A stretch of DNA of 64,000 bases from Blastococcus aurantiacus. GTDB taxonomy: Bacteria > Actinomycetota > Actinomycetes > Mycobacteriales > Geodermatophilaceae. Below, in pieces: positions 17,351 to 24,940 of this stretch (positions within the stretch are counted from its first letter, which is position 1; each line of letters begins with the position of its first letter). The notes under the pieces were generated by a model, which saw only the letters and a program-made list of their open reading frames with translations, was not told the DNA's origin and made no database searches. The DNA lies in NCBI RefSeq assembly GCF_900102425.1, contig NZ_FNBT01000002.1, forward strand, positions 186,001-250,000, written 5' to 3'. The translations under genes were made by a program, and so were the position numbers.

Positions 17351-17587
17351 ATGACCGACGAGAAGACGATCGAGATCGACGGCGAGACCTACGTACTGCG
17401 CCACGACGGCGAGGGCCTGCAGGTGGGCCGGCGCGTCGACGGCGACGTGACCTGGCTCGACACCGTCGCCGACAGCCTGCTGCCCGAGGCCGCCCGCTCG
17501 GCGGTGCAGTCCGGGGACACGTCGAACGAGGCGCTGCAGACGGCTGTCCGCGGCGTGCTCGAGGCCGAGGTGCGGCGCGGCGGCTGA
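17351..17587 (+). CDS. Small acidic conserved hypothetical protein
   Basis: A 78-residue soluble protein with an excellent RBS (GGAGG 6 nt before the ATG). It starts with a strand-rich segment (IEIDGETYVLRHDGEGLQVG) and ends with a helix carrying AARSAVQSGD and EALQTAVRGVLEAEV. No membrane segment, cysteine cluster or known motif. It stands alone between cutA (divergent) and a strong convergent terminator. Function unknown. Confidence 0.8.
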   Translation: MTDEKTIEIDGETYVLRHDGEGLQVGRRVDGDVTWLDTVADSLLPEAARSAVQSGDTSNEALQTAVRGVLEAEVRRGG

Positions 17588-17603
17588 TCCGCTGACAGCA
17601 GTA

Positions 17604-17646
17604 CGCCGCGGGGCGGTCGCGGAGGCCCCGCGGCCGCCCCGCGGCG
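17604..17646. terminator. Long bidirectional terminator hairpin
   Basis: CGCCGCGGGGCGG (17604-17616) pairs with CCGCCCCGCGGCG (17634-17646), and the interior continues the stem with CGCGG/CCGCG after one T-G pair, for about 19 pairs and a 5-nt loop. It separates the convergent genes ending at 17587 and 17650. Confidence 0.85.
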
Positions 17647-17649
17647 CGT

Positions 17650-18819
17650 TCAGCGGTTGCCGCGCCCTCGGCCCCGGCCGCTGCCCCGGTCGTGGTCCCG
17701 CTCCCGCTCCCTGGCCTGCTCCTGGGCCTTCTCCCAGGCGGCGGCGAGCTCGCGGAGCCGCGCCATGTTGCGCTCGTGGATCTCCTGCCCCGAGGGCCGC
17801 TCGACGTGCGGCGGGGCCGGTGCGGTCGGCGGGGCAGGCGGGGCCGGCGGCGGGGGAACGACCACCGGCGGCCGGGCGGGAGTCGGCCGGGGCCTCGACG
17901 CGGGTGCCGGCGCGGGTGCCGGGGCGGGGACCGGAGCCGGGGTGACGCGTGCGGGAGCCCGGGTCGGCGCGGCAGCGGGAGCCGGCCGGGCGACGGGCGT
18001 GCGCGTCGCCGCCGCGGACGGCGCCGTGGGCCGGGCACCGCCGGTCGCTGCGGACGCATGCGGGCGCGACGGTGCAGGCGGGGACGCGTGGACGGCGTGC
18101 TGGCGCAGGGTGCCATCGGCGCCCGCCGGCCAGTCGGGGTCGACGAGCGGCCACTCCGCCCAGGCGGCCGGGTCGAGCAGCTGCGGGAGGACTTCTGCCG
18201 TCGTCCTCCGGTCCAGGTGGTCCGCGGTGGCCGAGCCGATCTCGGCGGCGGCGGTCACGTCGCACGCCGCGCTGCCCAGGAAGCTCCGACCCTCGGCGCA
18301 GTCCGCACGTGCGGCGGCAGCCGCGGCGATCTCGAGCACGAGAGCGCCGACGGAGTCGTGCAGCTCCCGCGTCGCCTCCCGCGTGCCTTCGCCGGCCAGC
18401 GCCCGGGTCAGCACCTCCGCGATCTCCGGGGCCGACGGGACGGGCAGCGGTGCGACGGTGAGCAGCGCCGGGCCGGGTCCGACGCTCCAGCGCGCCACCT
18501 CTCCGGGCAGCAGCACCATGGCGGCCGGCGCCGTCCGGCGGACGACGTCGGAGCGGGCGTCGTTCTGCGAGCGCAGCAGCACCCGCCCCTGGAGGTCCCC
18601 CCGGCCCGAGACGACGACCGGGCGGTCCCGGTCGTTGCGCAGCGTCATGCCGGTCCCGTCCACGCACGCCTCGACCGGGAAAGAGGCGGGCACCGCACCG
18701 CGGGTGCCGTCGGCGGCGCAGAGCACCGGCGCGGCGGGAACGGGCGCCGCGGACGCGGCCGGCACGGACAGCACGGGCGCCACCAGCAGCACCGCGGACG
18801 CCAGGACGCGACGTCTCAC
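17650..18819 (-). CDS. Exported protein with proline/alanine-rich linker
   Basis: A 389-residue secreted protein with an N-terminal signal peptide (basic start, then VLASAVLLVAPVLSVPAASA, cleavage after ASA near residue 25). Residues about 35-215 form a domain with cysteines in VLCAADGTRG, VEACVDGTG, ADCAEGRS and GSAACDV, possibly two disulfides. Residues about 250-345 are a low-complexity Pro/Ala linker (PVPAPAPAPAPA, VPPPPAPPAPP), likely crossing the cell wall. The last 45 residues are a charged helix (LRELAAAWEKAQEQARER) and a Gly/Arg tail. The GTG start overlaps the stop of the upstream lipoprotein gene (GTGA). No sortase signal. Function unknown. Confidence 0.85.
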   Translation of the reverse strand: MRRRVLASAVLLVAPVLSVPAASAAPVPAAPVLCAADGTRGAVPASFPVEACVDGTGMTLRNDRDRPVVVSGRGDLQGRVLLRSQNDARSDVVRRTAPAAMVLLPGEVARWSVGPGPALLTVAPLPVPSAPEIAEVLTRALAGEGTREATRELHDSVGALVLEIAAAAAARADCAEGRSFLGSAACDVTAAAEIGSATADHLDRRTTAEVLPQLLDPAAWAEWPLVDPDWPAGADGTLRQHAVHASPPAPSRPHASAATGGARPTAPSAAATRTPVARPAPAAAPTRAPARVTPAPVPAPAPAPAPASRPRPTPARPPVVVPPPPAPPAPPTAPAPPHVERPSGQEIHERNMARLRELAAAWEKAQEQARERERDHDRGSGRGRGRGNR

Positions 18820-19271
18820 GACGGGAAGCCGCACGTCGGCTGCGCCTGGACGTCCACCTGCTCCAGCCCCGCGGTGACCGCGACGCGCACCCGCTCGGGC
18901 AGCGGTCCGTCGCCGACCTGCCCGAGCGCACGGACGAGGCCGTCGAGAGCGGTCACCAGACCGTCGTGCCCGTCCTCGGACCGGACGACGGCGAGGACGC
19001 CGCGCAGCTCGGCCACCACACCGGAGACCTGGGTGCGCGACTCGACGTCCTTCCCGGCCGCCAGCGTGCCGATCGAGAGGGGCAGCCGGCGGAGCTCGGA
19101 CAGGGAGGCGAGCCGGGAGCAGAAGGTGGGGGCGTCGGCGGGCGCCTCGTAGGACGACGCCCGGGCCTCTGTGCCCTCCGCCAACGGTGGCTCGTCGGCG
19201 GACGCGCAGGCCGCGACGGCGGCGAGGACGACGGTGGGCACGCCGAGACGGACGGCACCGGCGATTCGCAC
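18816..19271 (-). CDS. Putative lipoprotein
   Basis: A 151-residue protein with a lipoprotein signal: VRIAGAVRLGVPTVVLAAVA followed by the lipobox VAAC at residues about 19-22. The mature part is mainly helical, with one or two more cysteines (TFCSRL, TCGFPS) that could form a disulfide. It is translationally coupled to the exported proline-rich protein, and the two probably work together at the cell envelope. The upstream region holds a 21-bp inverted repeat. Function unknown. Confidence 0.82.
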   Translation of the reverse strand: MRIAGAVRLGVPTVVLAAVAACASADEPPLAEGTEARASSYEAPADAPTFCSRLASLSELRRLPLSIGTLAAGKDVESRTQVSGVVAELRGVLAVVRSEDGHDGLVTALDGLVRALGQVGDGPLPERVRVAVTAGLEQVDVQAQPTCGFPS

Positions 19272-19354
19272 GCGCAGAAGGTAAGTGGCCCCGAACCCGT
19301 TCCTGGCACGCGCGGACCGGCACCACCGGGTCGGGTGACAGGCGTTCGAGGGGT

Positions 19355-19375
19355 CCGGTCACCCCCCGTGACCGG
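19355..19375. promoter_or_regulatory. Inverted repeat between divergent envelope genes
   Basis: CCGGTCAC (19355-19362) and GTGACCGG (19368-19375) are perfect 8-bp arms around five C residues. The site sits in the 180-bp region between the divergent lipoprotein genes starting at 19271 and 19452, where a shared operator would be expected. No dedicated regulator gene is adjacent. Confidence 0.4.
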
Positions 19376-19451
19376 CCGCGATCGGAACGGAACTCATCCG
19401 GAGGGGTGAGATCCGCGTCAACGACCAGGCCCGGCCTCCCGATGGGAGGGC

Positions 19452-20450
19452 GTGACGCACTCCATGCGCGGCCGCCCCCTGCGGGCCCTCGCCTTCGCCG
19501 CCGGCTCCCTCGTGCTGCTGACGGCCGGGTGCGACGCCGGCACGACGCCCGCTCCGGTGGGCAAGGCCGCGCTGGAGAAGCCGGCGACGCCCGCCGTCGC
19601 AGCACCGGCTGCCGGAAGCGCCACCACCCCGCTCGACTGGAAGTCACCGGCGTACGCCGCGCTGGGCTGCGCTCCGCGCGCCGAGTGGGTGGCGCAGGGA
19701 CTGCCCGCCGACGCCTGGGACGCCCGGACCGTGCGCACCACCTTCGCCGACGTGACCGGCGACGGGACCGACGAGGCGCTGGTGCAGGTCACCTGCCCGG
19801 CGGCGGTCTCGTCCCACGCCGACCACGTGGTCGTCTTCGACGTCACCACCGCACGACCTCGGCTGCTGGGTGTGCTGGGCGACGACCTGGTGCACCCGCG
19901 GGCGGAGGTCGCGACCGAGGGCACGACGGTGACCCTCAGCGGTCCGACCGTCGGCGACGACGACCCGCACTGCTGCCCCGGCCACTGGGGCACCGTCACC
20001 TACGCCTGGGACGGCGCGGCGTTCGTCGTCCGGTCCCGGTCCGAGGTGCCCGGCACGCAGCCGGCCGGCGGCGGACGCCTGGCCGACGGCGAGCACGTGG
20101 GTGTGCTGCTCTCGGTCGGGGACGACGAGGTATCGGTCCTCGTGCTCGACTGGTTCGAGGGCGCCGACGCCGTGGCGGCCTGCCGCGAGGACGGCGTCGA
20201 GAACCACGGCACCGCCTGGTGCAACGAGTACTACGCCCGCGACGGCGGCCGGACGACGACCGTGCCCGTGTCGGCCTCGGCGTCGCTGAGCTACCTCGAC
20301 CTCGGCACGATGGAGGACGTCGCCGTCGGCCAGGTCGCCGCGCTGGCCGGGACGTACTGGGTCTCCGAGGACCCCGAGGGCGCCGGCTACACCCGCTTCC
20401 GCACCGGGGACGGCGAGATCACCGAGCTGGCGAGCATCTACACCCCCTGA
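19452..20450 (+). CDS. Putative lipoprotein with FG-GAP/VCBS-like repeat
   Basis: A 332-residue protein with a lipoprotein signal (LAFAAGSLVLLTAGC, lipobox TAGC near residue 27) and an Ala/Pro-rich spacer. The mature part contains TTFADVTGDGTDEALVQVTC, an integrin-like calcium-binding repeat pattern (DxTGDGxDE), and several cysteines (HCCPGH, AACRED, AWCNEY) suited to an oxidising location. GTG 19452 and ATG 19464 are both possible starts; the GGGAGGG site is too close to the first and rather far from the second. Function unknown. Confidence 0.82.
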   Translation: MTHSMRGRPLRALAFAAGSLVLLTAGCDAGTTPAPVGKAALEKPATPAVAAPAAGSATTPLDWKSPAYAALGCAPRAEWVAQGLPADAWDARTVRTTFADVTGDGTDEALVQVTCPAAVSSHADHVVVFDVTTARPRLLGVLGDDLVHPRAEVATEGTTVTLSGPTVGDDDPHCCPGHWGTVTYAWDGAAFVVRSRSEVPGTQPAGGGRLADGEHVGVLLSVGDDEVSVLVLDWFEGADAVAACREDGVENHGTAWCNEYYARDGGRTTTVPVSASASLSYLDLGTMEDVAVGQVAALAGTYWVSEDPEGAGYTRFRTGDGEITELASIYTP

Positions 20451-20556
20451 CGACCGGAGGGGTCCCGGTCCCGACCGGGTGAACCTGCTCGCCCGTCCGG
20501 GCGGCTCTCGCCCGCCGTCGTGACGCAGGGTGACCCGGGTCGGCAGGATTCCGCCG

Positions 20557-20691
20557 GTGACCGTGGTCAGGAAAGTGCTCGCCTCGCTGGCCACCGTCGG
20601 TGCCGCCGTCGGCCTCATGGCCTTCGGGACGCTCGGTGAGTTCACGGCCGAGGACGCCGGCTTCCCGCGGACCTCGCTCAGCGACGGGTGA
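20557..20691 (+). CDS. 44-residue exported or membrane peptide
   Basis: Reading from the GTG at 20557: a basic start with VRKVLASLATVG, a hydrophobic helix AAVGLMAFGTLGEFT, and a short polar tail ending in TSLSDG. The L-A-F-G-T-L-G-E-F-T pattern recalls the signal region of TasA/camelysin-type proteins, and small actinobacterial peptides of this build exist. AGGA lies about 9 nt upstream. Its last 14 bases overlap the end of the convergent GNAT gene. Either a genuine small protein or the stump of a longer exported protein. Confidence 0.5.
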   Translation: MTVVRKVLASLATVGAAVGLMAFGTLGEFTAEDAGFPRTSLSDG

Positions 20692-21205
20692 CCTCGTACT
20701 CCAGGAGCAGCGGGTGCGGCGGGTACGAGGTGCGCCGCTGCCGGCCGGTGGCCGTCCAGCCGAGCTTCTCGTAGAGCCGTCGCGCGCGGCGGTTGTCCCC
20801 GAATACCCACAGCCGCAGCCGCCGGACCTCGGGCGGGTACGTGCGCAGCAACGCGTCGTGCAGCCAGGTGGCCAGGCCGCTCCCCCAGGTCTCCGGCGAC
20901 GTGCCGAAGTGCAGCAGCTCGTCCCCCCGGCGGGCGGCGAATCCCAGCACACCTCCGCCGGCGCGGGTGACCACGTACGCGGCGATCGACCGGTCCTGGA
21001 GCTCGGCCACCCACCGGTCGCGGATCTCCTCGAGCGGGAAGGGGTGCGCGGTCTGGTCGAACACGTCCGCCAAGCCGAGCACGGCGCCGCGACGCTGACC
21101 GTCGAGCAGCTCGGGCAGGTCGGCCGGCGTCATCCGGCGCAGCGACCACTCGTGGGATTCCGCTCCGGCCTGCCGCTCGGCCTCGTCGTCCTGACGCCCG
21201 CGCAC
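20678..21205 (-). CDS. GNAT-family N-acetyltransferase
   Basis: A 175-residue acetyltransferase. The GNAT core begins at WSLRRMTPADLPELL. A central strand VLGFAARRGDELLHFGTSP leads to a loop ETWGSGLATWLHDALL, which stands in the place of the acetyl-CoA-binding R/QxxGxG/A motif, and the C-terminal motif RRARRLYEKLGWTATG is typical. The GTG at 21205 has GTGAGG 6 nt upstream; a TTG at 21241 would add 12 residues but would start inside the palindrome next to helR. Substrate unknown. Confidence 0.85.
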   Translation of the reverse strand: MRGRQDDEAERQAGAESHEWSLRRMTPADLPELLDGQRRGAVLGLADVFDQTAHPFPLEEIRDRWVAELQDRSIAAYVVTRAGGGVLGFAARRGDELLHFGTSPETWGSGLATWLHDALLRTYPPEVRRLRLWVFGDNRRARRLYEKLGWTATGRQRRTSYPPHPLLLEYEVTRR

Positions 21206-21240
21206 GCCGTCCCTCACCTTCTTTGTAGCAGTTCCGGTCA

Positions 21241-21262
21241 AGCCTCATGAGGCTGATTTTTC
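21241..21262. promoter_or_regulatory. Palindrome with T tract upstream of helR
   Basis: AGCCTCATGAGGCT (21241-21254) is a perfect 14-bp palindrome followed by GATTTTTC. It lies 41 bp before the helR ATG and 36 bp upstream of the GNAT start on the other strand. It may be an operator for the divergent pair or a small attenuator-like hairpin pointing into helR. Confidence 0.45.
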
Positions 21263-21295
21263 GGCTCTATGGTCGCGGATCTCAGATCGGAGTCG

Positions 21296-23443
21296 ATGTC
21301 CGTGGACCCCCTCACCACCAGCACGTTCGCCCTCCCCGACGGCCTGTCCGCCAAGGCCGATCCCACCCTGATCGCCGCCGACGAGCAGCACTTCGCGGCG
21401 ATCTCCGCCAGCCTGTCCTCCTCCATCGCCGAGCTCTCCGGGCGCCTCGACGCCGAGCGCCGCGCTCGCGGTGGCACCGGCCTGGCCGCGCTCGACCGCG
21501 ACCTGGAGATCCACCGCCTGACCTCCCGCCTGCGCACCCTGCGCCGCTTGAGACTGGACCTCTGCCTCGGGCGCATCGTGGGCACGGACGGGGAACCGGT
21601 GTACATCGGCCGGCTCGGCCTCACCGACACCACGGGCGTGCGGCTGCTGGTCGACTGGCGCTCCCCCGCCGCCGAGCCGTTCTTCGGCGCCACCCACGCG
21701 CACCCGATGGGCCTGGTCAGCCGCCGCCGGTACCGCTGGACCCGCGGCCGGATCACCGACTACTGGGACGAGGTGTTCACCGCCGAGGGACTCGAGGGGC
21801 ACGCGGCGCTGGACGACCAGTCCGCCTTCATCGCCACCCTCGGCACCAACCGCTCGGCGCGGATGCGCGACGTGCTGGGCACCATCCAGGCCGACCAGGA
21901 CGCGATCATCCGGGCCGGTTCCCCCGGTGCGCTCGTCGTGGACGGCGGCCCGGGAACGGGGAAGACCGTCGTCGCCCTGCACCGGACGGCGTACCTGCTC
22001 TACGCCGATCCGCGGGTCGGGCACGACCGCGGCGGCGTCCTGTTCGTCGGCCCGCACGAGCCGTACCTGGCCTACGTGTCCGACGTGCTGCCCAGCCTGG
22101 GCGAGGAGGGCGTGCGGACGGCCACGCTGCGCGACCTGCTGCCCGAGGGTGCGACGGCGGCGGCCGAGGTGGACCCCGAGGTGGCGCGGCTGAAGGCGAC
22201 ACCGCGGGTGATCGAGGCGATCGAGGCGGCGGTGCGGTTCTACGAGGAGCCACCCTCCACCGGCCTCAGCGTCGAGACGCCGTGGTCGGACCTGCGGCTC
22301 GGCCCCGGCGACTGGGCCGAGGCTTTCGAGGCTCCGGATCCCGGCACTCCGCACAACGAGGCCCGCGAGCGGGTCTGGGAGGAGCTGGTCGCGATCCTCG
22401 TGGACCGGGCGGAGGACGACGACGTCTCCTCCGACGAGCTGCGCAGGCTCCTCGAGTCGCACCGGGAGCTGCGGGCGACGTTCGACCGTGCGTGGCCGTT
22501 GCTCGAGGCGACCGACGTCGTCGCGGACCTGTGGTCGGTCCCGGCCTACCTGCGGCGGTGCGCACCGTGGTCGACGGCGGACGAGGTGCGGGCGCTGCAG
22601 CGGCCGGAGGCCTCGGCGTGGACGGTGTCGGACCTGCCGTGGCTCGACGCGGCCCGGCACCGTCTCGGCGATCCGGGAGCCGCGCGGCGGAAGCGACTGC
22701 AGGACGCCGTCACCGCCCGCGAGCGCGAGCGCATGGCCGGCGTCATCGACGAGCTCATCCAGGCCGACGACTCCGAGCTGCTGCTGATGACGTCGCTGCG
22801 GCACGGCGACCTGCGAGATGCGCTGGTCGACGAGGCCGCGCTGCCCACAGCGGAGCGAGACCCGCTCGCCGGGCCGTTCGCGCACGTGGTGGTGGACGAG
22901 GCGCAGGAGCTGACCGACGCGGAGTGGCAGATGCTGCTGCTCCGGTGCCCGTCGGGGAGCTTCACGATCGTCGGCGACCGGGCGCAGGCGCGGCACGGAT
23001 TCCCCGAGTCGTGGGAGGAGCGGCTGGCGCGGGTGGGGCTCGGCGCGGTGCGGGTGGCCTCGCTGACCGTCAACTACCGGACGCCGGCGGAGGTCATGGC
23101 CGAGGCGGAGCCGGTGATCCGGGCGGTGCTGCCGGACGCGAACGTCCCGACGTCGATCCGCAGCAGCGGCGTGCCCGTCCTGCACGGTCCGGTCGCGGAG
23201 CGGGACGACGTCGTGGCCGCCTGGCTGGACGAGCACGCGGAAGGCGTCGGCTGCGTCATCGGCGACCCGACCTTCGCCGCCACCGACCGGGTGCGGTCGC
23301 TGACCCCGGTGCTCGCGAAGGGGCTGGAGTTCGACCTCGTGGTGCTGGTGCGGCCCGAATCGTTCGGGACGGGTGTCGAGGGTGCGGTGGACCGCTACGT
23401 CGCCATGACCCGGGCGACGCAGCGCCTCGCCGTCCTCACCTGA
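21296..23443 (+). CDS. helR: HelR-type RNA polymerase recycling motor (HelD-like helicase)
   Basis: A 715-residue superfamily-1 motor protein. The N-terminal region (about 25-95) is a predicted antiparallel coiled coil, with SSSIAELSGRLDAERRARG and then LEIHRLTSRLRTLRRLRLDL, corresponding to the arm that enters the polymerase secondary channel in HelD proteins. Walker A is GGPGTGKTVVALHR near residue 216, Walker B VVVDEAQELTDAEW near 531, and the C-terminal motif YVAMTRATQRLAVL is the usual SF1 end. In Streptomyces and mycobacteria HelR removes rifamycin-blocked RNA polymerase from DNA and gives tolerance. ATG 21296 has GGAG only 3 nt upstream; ATG 21269 is an alternative. I do not see the rifamycin-associated element known upstream of some helR genes. 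Its 3' end is duplicated at 24841. Confidence 0.85.
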   Translation: MSVDPLTTSTFALPDGLSAKADPTLIAADEQHFAAISASLSSSIAELSGRLDAERRARGGTGLAALDRDLEIHRLTSRLRTLRRLRLDLCLGRIVGTDGEPVYIGRLGLTDTTGVRLLVDWRSPAAEPFFGATHAHPMGLVSRRRYRWTRGRITDYWDEVFTAEGLEGHAALDDQSAFIATLGTNRSARMRDVLGTIQADQDAIIRAGSPGALVVDGGPGTGKTVVALHRTAYLLYADPRVGHDRGGVLFVGPHEPYLAYVSDVLPSLGEEGVRTATLRDLLPEGATAAAEVDPEVARLKATPRVIEAIEAAVRFYEEPPSTGLSVETPWSDLRLGPGDWAEAFEAPDPGTPHNEARERVWEELVAILVDRAEDDDVSSDELRRLLESHRELRATFDRAWPLLEATDVVADLWSVPAYLRRCAPWSTADEVRALQRPEASAWTVSDLPWLDAARHRLGDPGAARRKRLQDAVTARERERMAGVIDELIQADDSELLLMTSLRHGDLRDALVDEAALPTAERDPLAGPFAHVVVDEAQELTDAEWQMLLLRCPSGSFTIVGDRAQARHGFPESWEERLARVGLGAVRVASLTVNYRTPAEVMAEAEPVIRAVLPDANVPTSIRSSGVPVLHGPVAERDDVVAAWLDEHAEGVGCVIGDPTFAATDRVRSLTPVLAKGLEFDLVVLVRPESFGTGVEGAVDRYVAMTRATQRLAVLT

Positions 23444-23463
23444 CATCCTTGCGGGACCGCCGA
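23364..23463. repeat. Direct repeat, copy 1 (helR 3' end)
   Basis: The first 81 bases (23364-23444) recur exactly at 24841-24921, and similarity continues with a few mismatches to about 23463. Copy 1 encodes the last 26 codons of helR and also keeps, on the minus strand, the last codons (RRSRKDVR) of a small membrane gene whose complete version lies beside copy 2. Confidence 0.93.
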
Positions 23464-23621
23464 AATCTCGACGGCCGTGGGAGGGGTTCGCCCTGGTTGT
23501 GGGCCTGGTGGGGCGCCTGGGGACGGAGTCGACGACGGGCCTCCACTCTGCCAATCGCACCGCTGCAGTTCAGCAACCTACGTCGGCGTCGATGTGCCGT
23601 CCGGGCACCAGGATTGCGGCC

Positions 23622-24812
23622 ATGTCTGCTCGACGGGTGCGCGCTGCTCTCCTCGCCATGCTGGTCATCGCCTCCGGAACCGCCCTGGCCGCGCCGCCGG
23701 GGCTGTCGGTCGCGCGCGCCGCCGCGGACACGGCCCCTCCCGCCCTCGTGGCGTTCGACTTCACGCCGCGGACCGTCGACATCAGCGCAGGACCGGCGTC
23801 GGTCACCGTCAGCGCCCGGATCACCGACGCGACCGGCGCTGAGGCGCCGACCATCTCGTTCACCAGCGACACCACGTCCCAGACCGCCGGCTTCGGCTCG
23901 ATGACCCGGACCTCGGGCACCGCTCAGGACGGCACCTACACCCGCACCATCACCATCCCCAAGGGTGCGGCCCCCGGGACCTGGTCCGCCTCCCTGTTCC
24001 CACTGAGCGACACCCTCGGCAACGACGGCACCTTCGGCCCACCTCCCGGCTTCCCGAAGACCCTCACCGTCACCGCCGGCGCTTCTGTGACTGCGCCGGG
24101 CCCGCCGAGGATCGGCACGCCGTCGCGGGGTGACGCCTCGGCCACCGCCCGGTGGACCGCACCGGCCAGCACCGGCGGCTCGGCCATCACCGGCTACACC
24201 ATCCGCACCTACCGCGGCACCACGCTGGTCAAGACGACCTACGCCAGCGCCTCGGCCACCGCCCTGGCCGTGACCGGACTGCGCAACGGCTCCGCCCACA
24301 CCTTCACCGTCGCAGCCAAGAACGCCCGCGGCACCGGCGCCTTCTCCGCCCGCAGCGCCGCTGTCACCCCGGCCACCGTTCCCGGTCAGCCCAGGATCGG
24401 CACACCGTCGCGGGGCAACGCCTCGGCCACCGCCCGGTGGACCGCACCGGCCAGCACCGGCGGCTCGGCCATCACCGGCTACACCATCCGCACCTACCGC
24501 GGCACCACGCTGGTCAAGACGACCTACGCCAGCGCCTCGGCCACCGCCCTGGCCGTGACCGGACTGCGCAACGGCTCCGCCCACACCTTCACCGTCGCAG
24601 CCAAGAACGCCCGCGGCACCGGCGCCTTCTCCGCCCGCAGCGCCGCCGTCACGCCCATCGCGCCGCCGCCTCTTCCGCCGGCACCGGCGCCGACGTACTA
24701 CGCGAACTGCGACGCGGTCCGTGCGGCGGGGAAGGCTCCTCTCCTCCGGGGCCAGCCCGGTTACTCGACCAAGCTCGATCGGGACGGCGACGGGGTCGCC
24801 TGCGAACCGTGA
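23622..24812 (+). CDS. Exported FN3-repeat protein with excalibur calcium-binding domain
   Basis: A 396-residue secreted protein. Signal peptide about 1-35 (VRAALLAMLVIASGTALAAP). Residues about 40-150 form an Ig-like domain (PPALVAFDFTPRTVDIS to GFPKTLTVTAG). Two fibronectin type III domains follow at about 160-250 and 255-345, nearly identical in DNA. The C-terminal excalibur domain has NCDAVRAAGKAP and the calcium loop LDRDGDGVACE. ATG 23622 has AGGA at 8 nt. It is flanked by the direct repeat of the helR end and resembles the FN3 gene at 25289 in its signal-peptide region and FN3 framework. Probably a cell-surface or extracellular carbohydrate- or matrix-binding protein; role unknown. Confidence 0.88.
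   Translation: MSARRVRAALLAMLVIASGTALAAPPGLSVARAAADTAPPALVAFDFTPRTVDISAGPASVTVSARITDATGAEAPTISFTSDTTSQTAGFGSMTRTSGTAQDGTYTRTITIPKGAAPGTWSASLFPLSDTLGNDGTFGPPPGFPKTLTVTAGASVTAPGPPRIGTPSRGDASATARWTAPASTGGSAITGYTIRTYRGTTLVKTTYASASATALAVTGLRNGSAHTFTVAAKNARGTGAFSARSAAVTPATVPGQPRIGTPSRGNASATARWTAPASTGGSAITGYTIRTYRGTTLVKTTYASASATALAVTGLRNGSAHTFTVAAKNARGTGAFSARSAAVTPIAPPPLPPAPAPTYYANCDAVRAAGKAPLLRGQPGYSTKLDRDGDGVACEP
24108..24655. repeat. Tandem 285-bp FN3 repeat
   Basis: Bases 24108-24370 and 24393-24655 (263 bp each, period 285 bp or 95 codons) differ at only five positions, all near the two ends; the central stretch of more than 200 bp is identical. This implies recent duplication or ongoing gene conversion. 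Confidence 0.93.
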
Positions 24813-24840
24813 CGTGAAGGGCGGCGGTCACGCTGGTCGA

Positions 24841-24940
24841 TCGGGACGGGTGTCGAGGGTGCGGTGGACCGCTACGTCGCCATGACCCGGGCGACGCAGC
24901 GCCTCGCCGTCCTCACCTGACGTCCCCGCGGGAACGCCGG
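24841..24940. repeat. Direct repeat, copy 2 (helR 3' end without helR)
   Basis: Carries the 81 identical bases of copy 1, encoding the orphan helR tail GTGVEGAVDRYVAMTRATQR plus five residues and stop, with no helR body. Offset to copy 1 is 1477 bp. It overlaps the 3' end of the small membrane gene at 24913. Confidence 0.93.

Noticed and set aside
23364-24940. Insertion sequence around the FN3 gene
   Set aside because: No transposase, no terminal inverted repeats and repeats far longer than target duplications; homologous recombination or duplication explains the pattern better.
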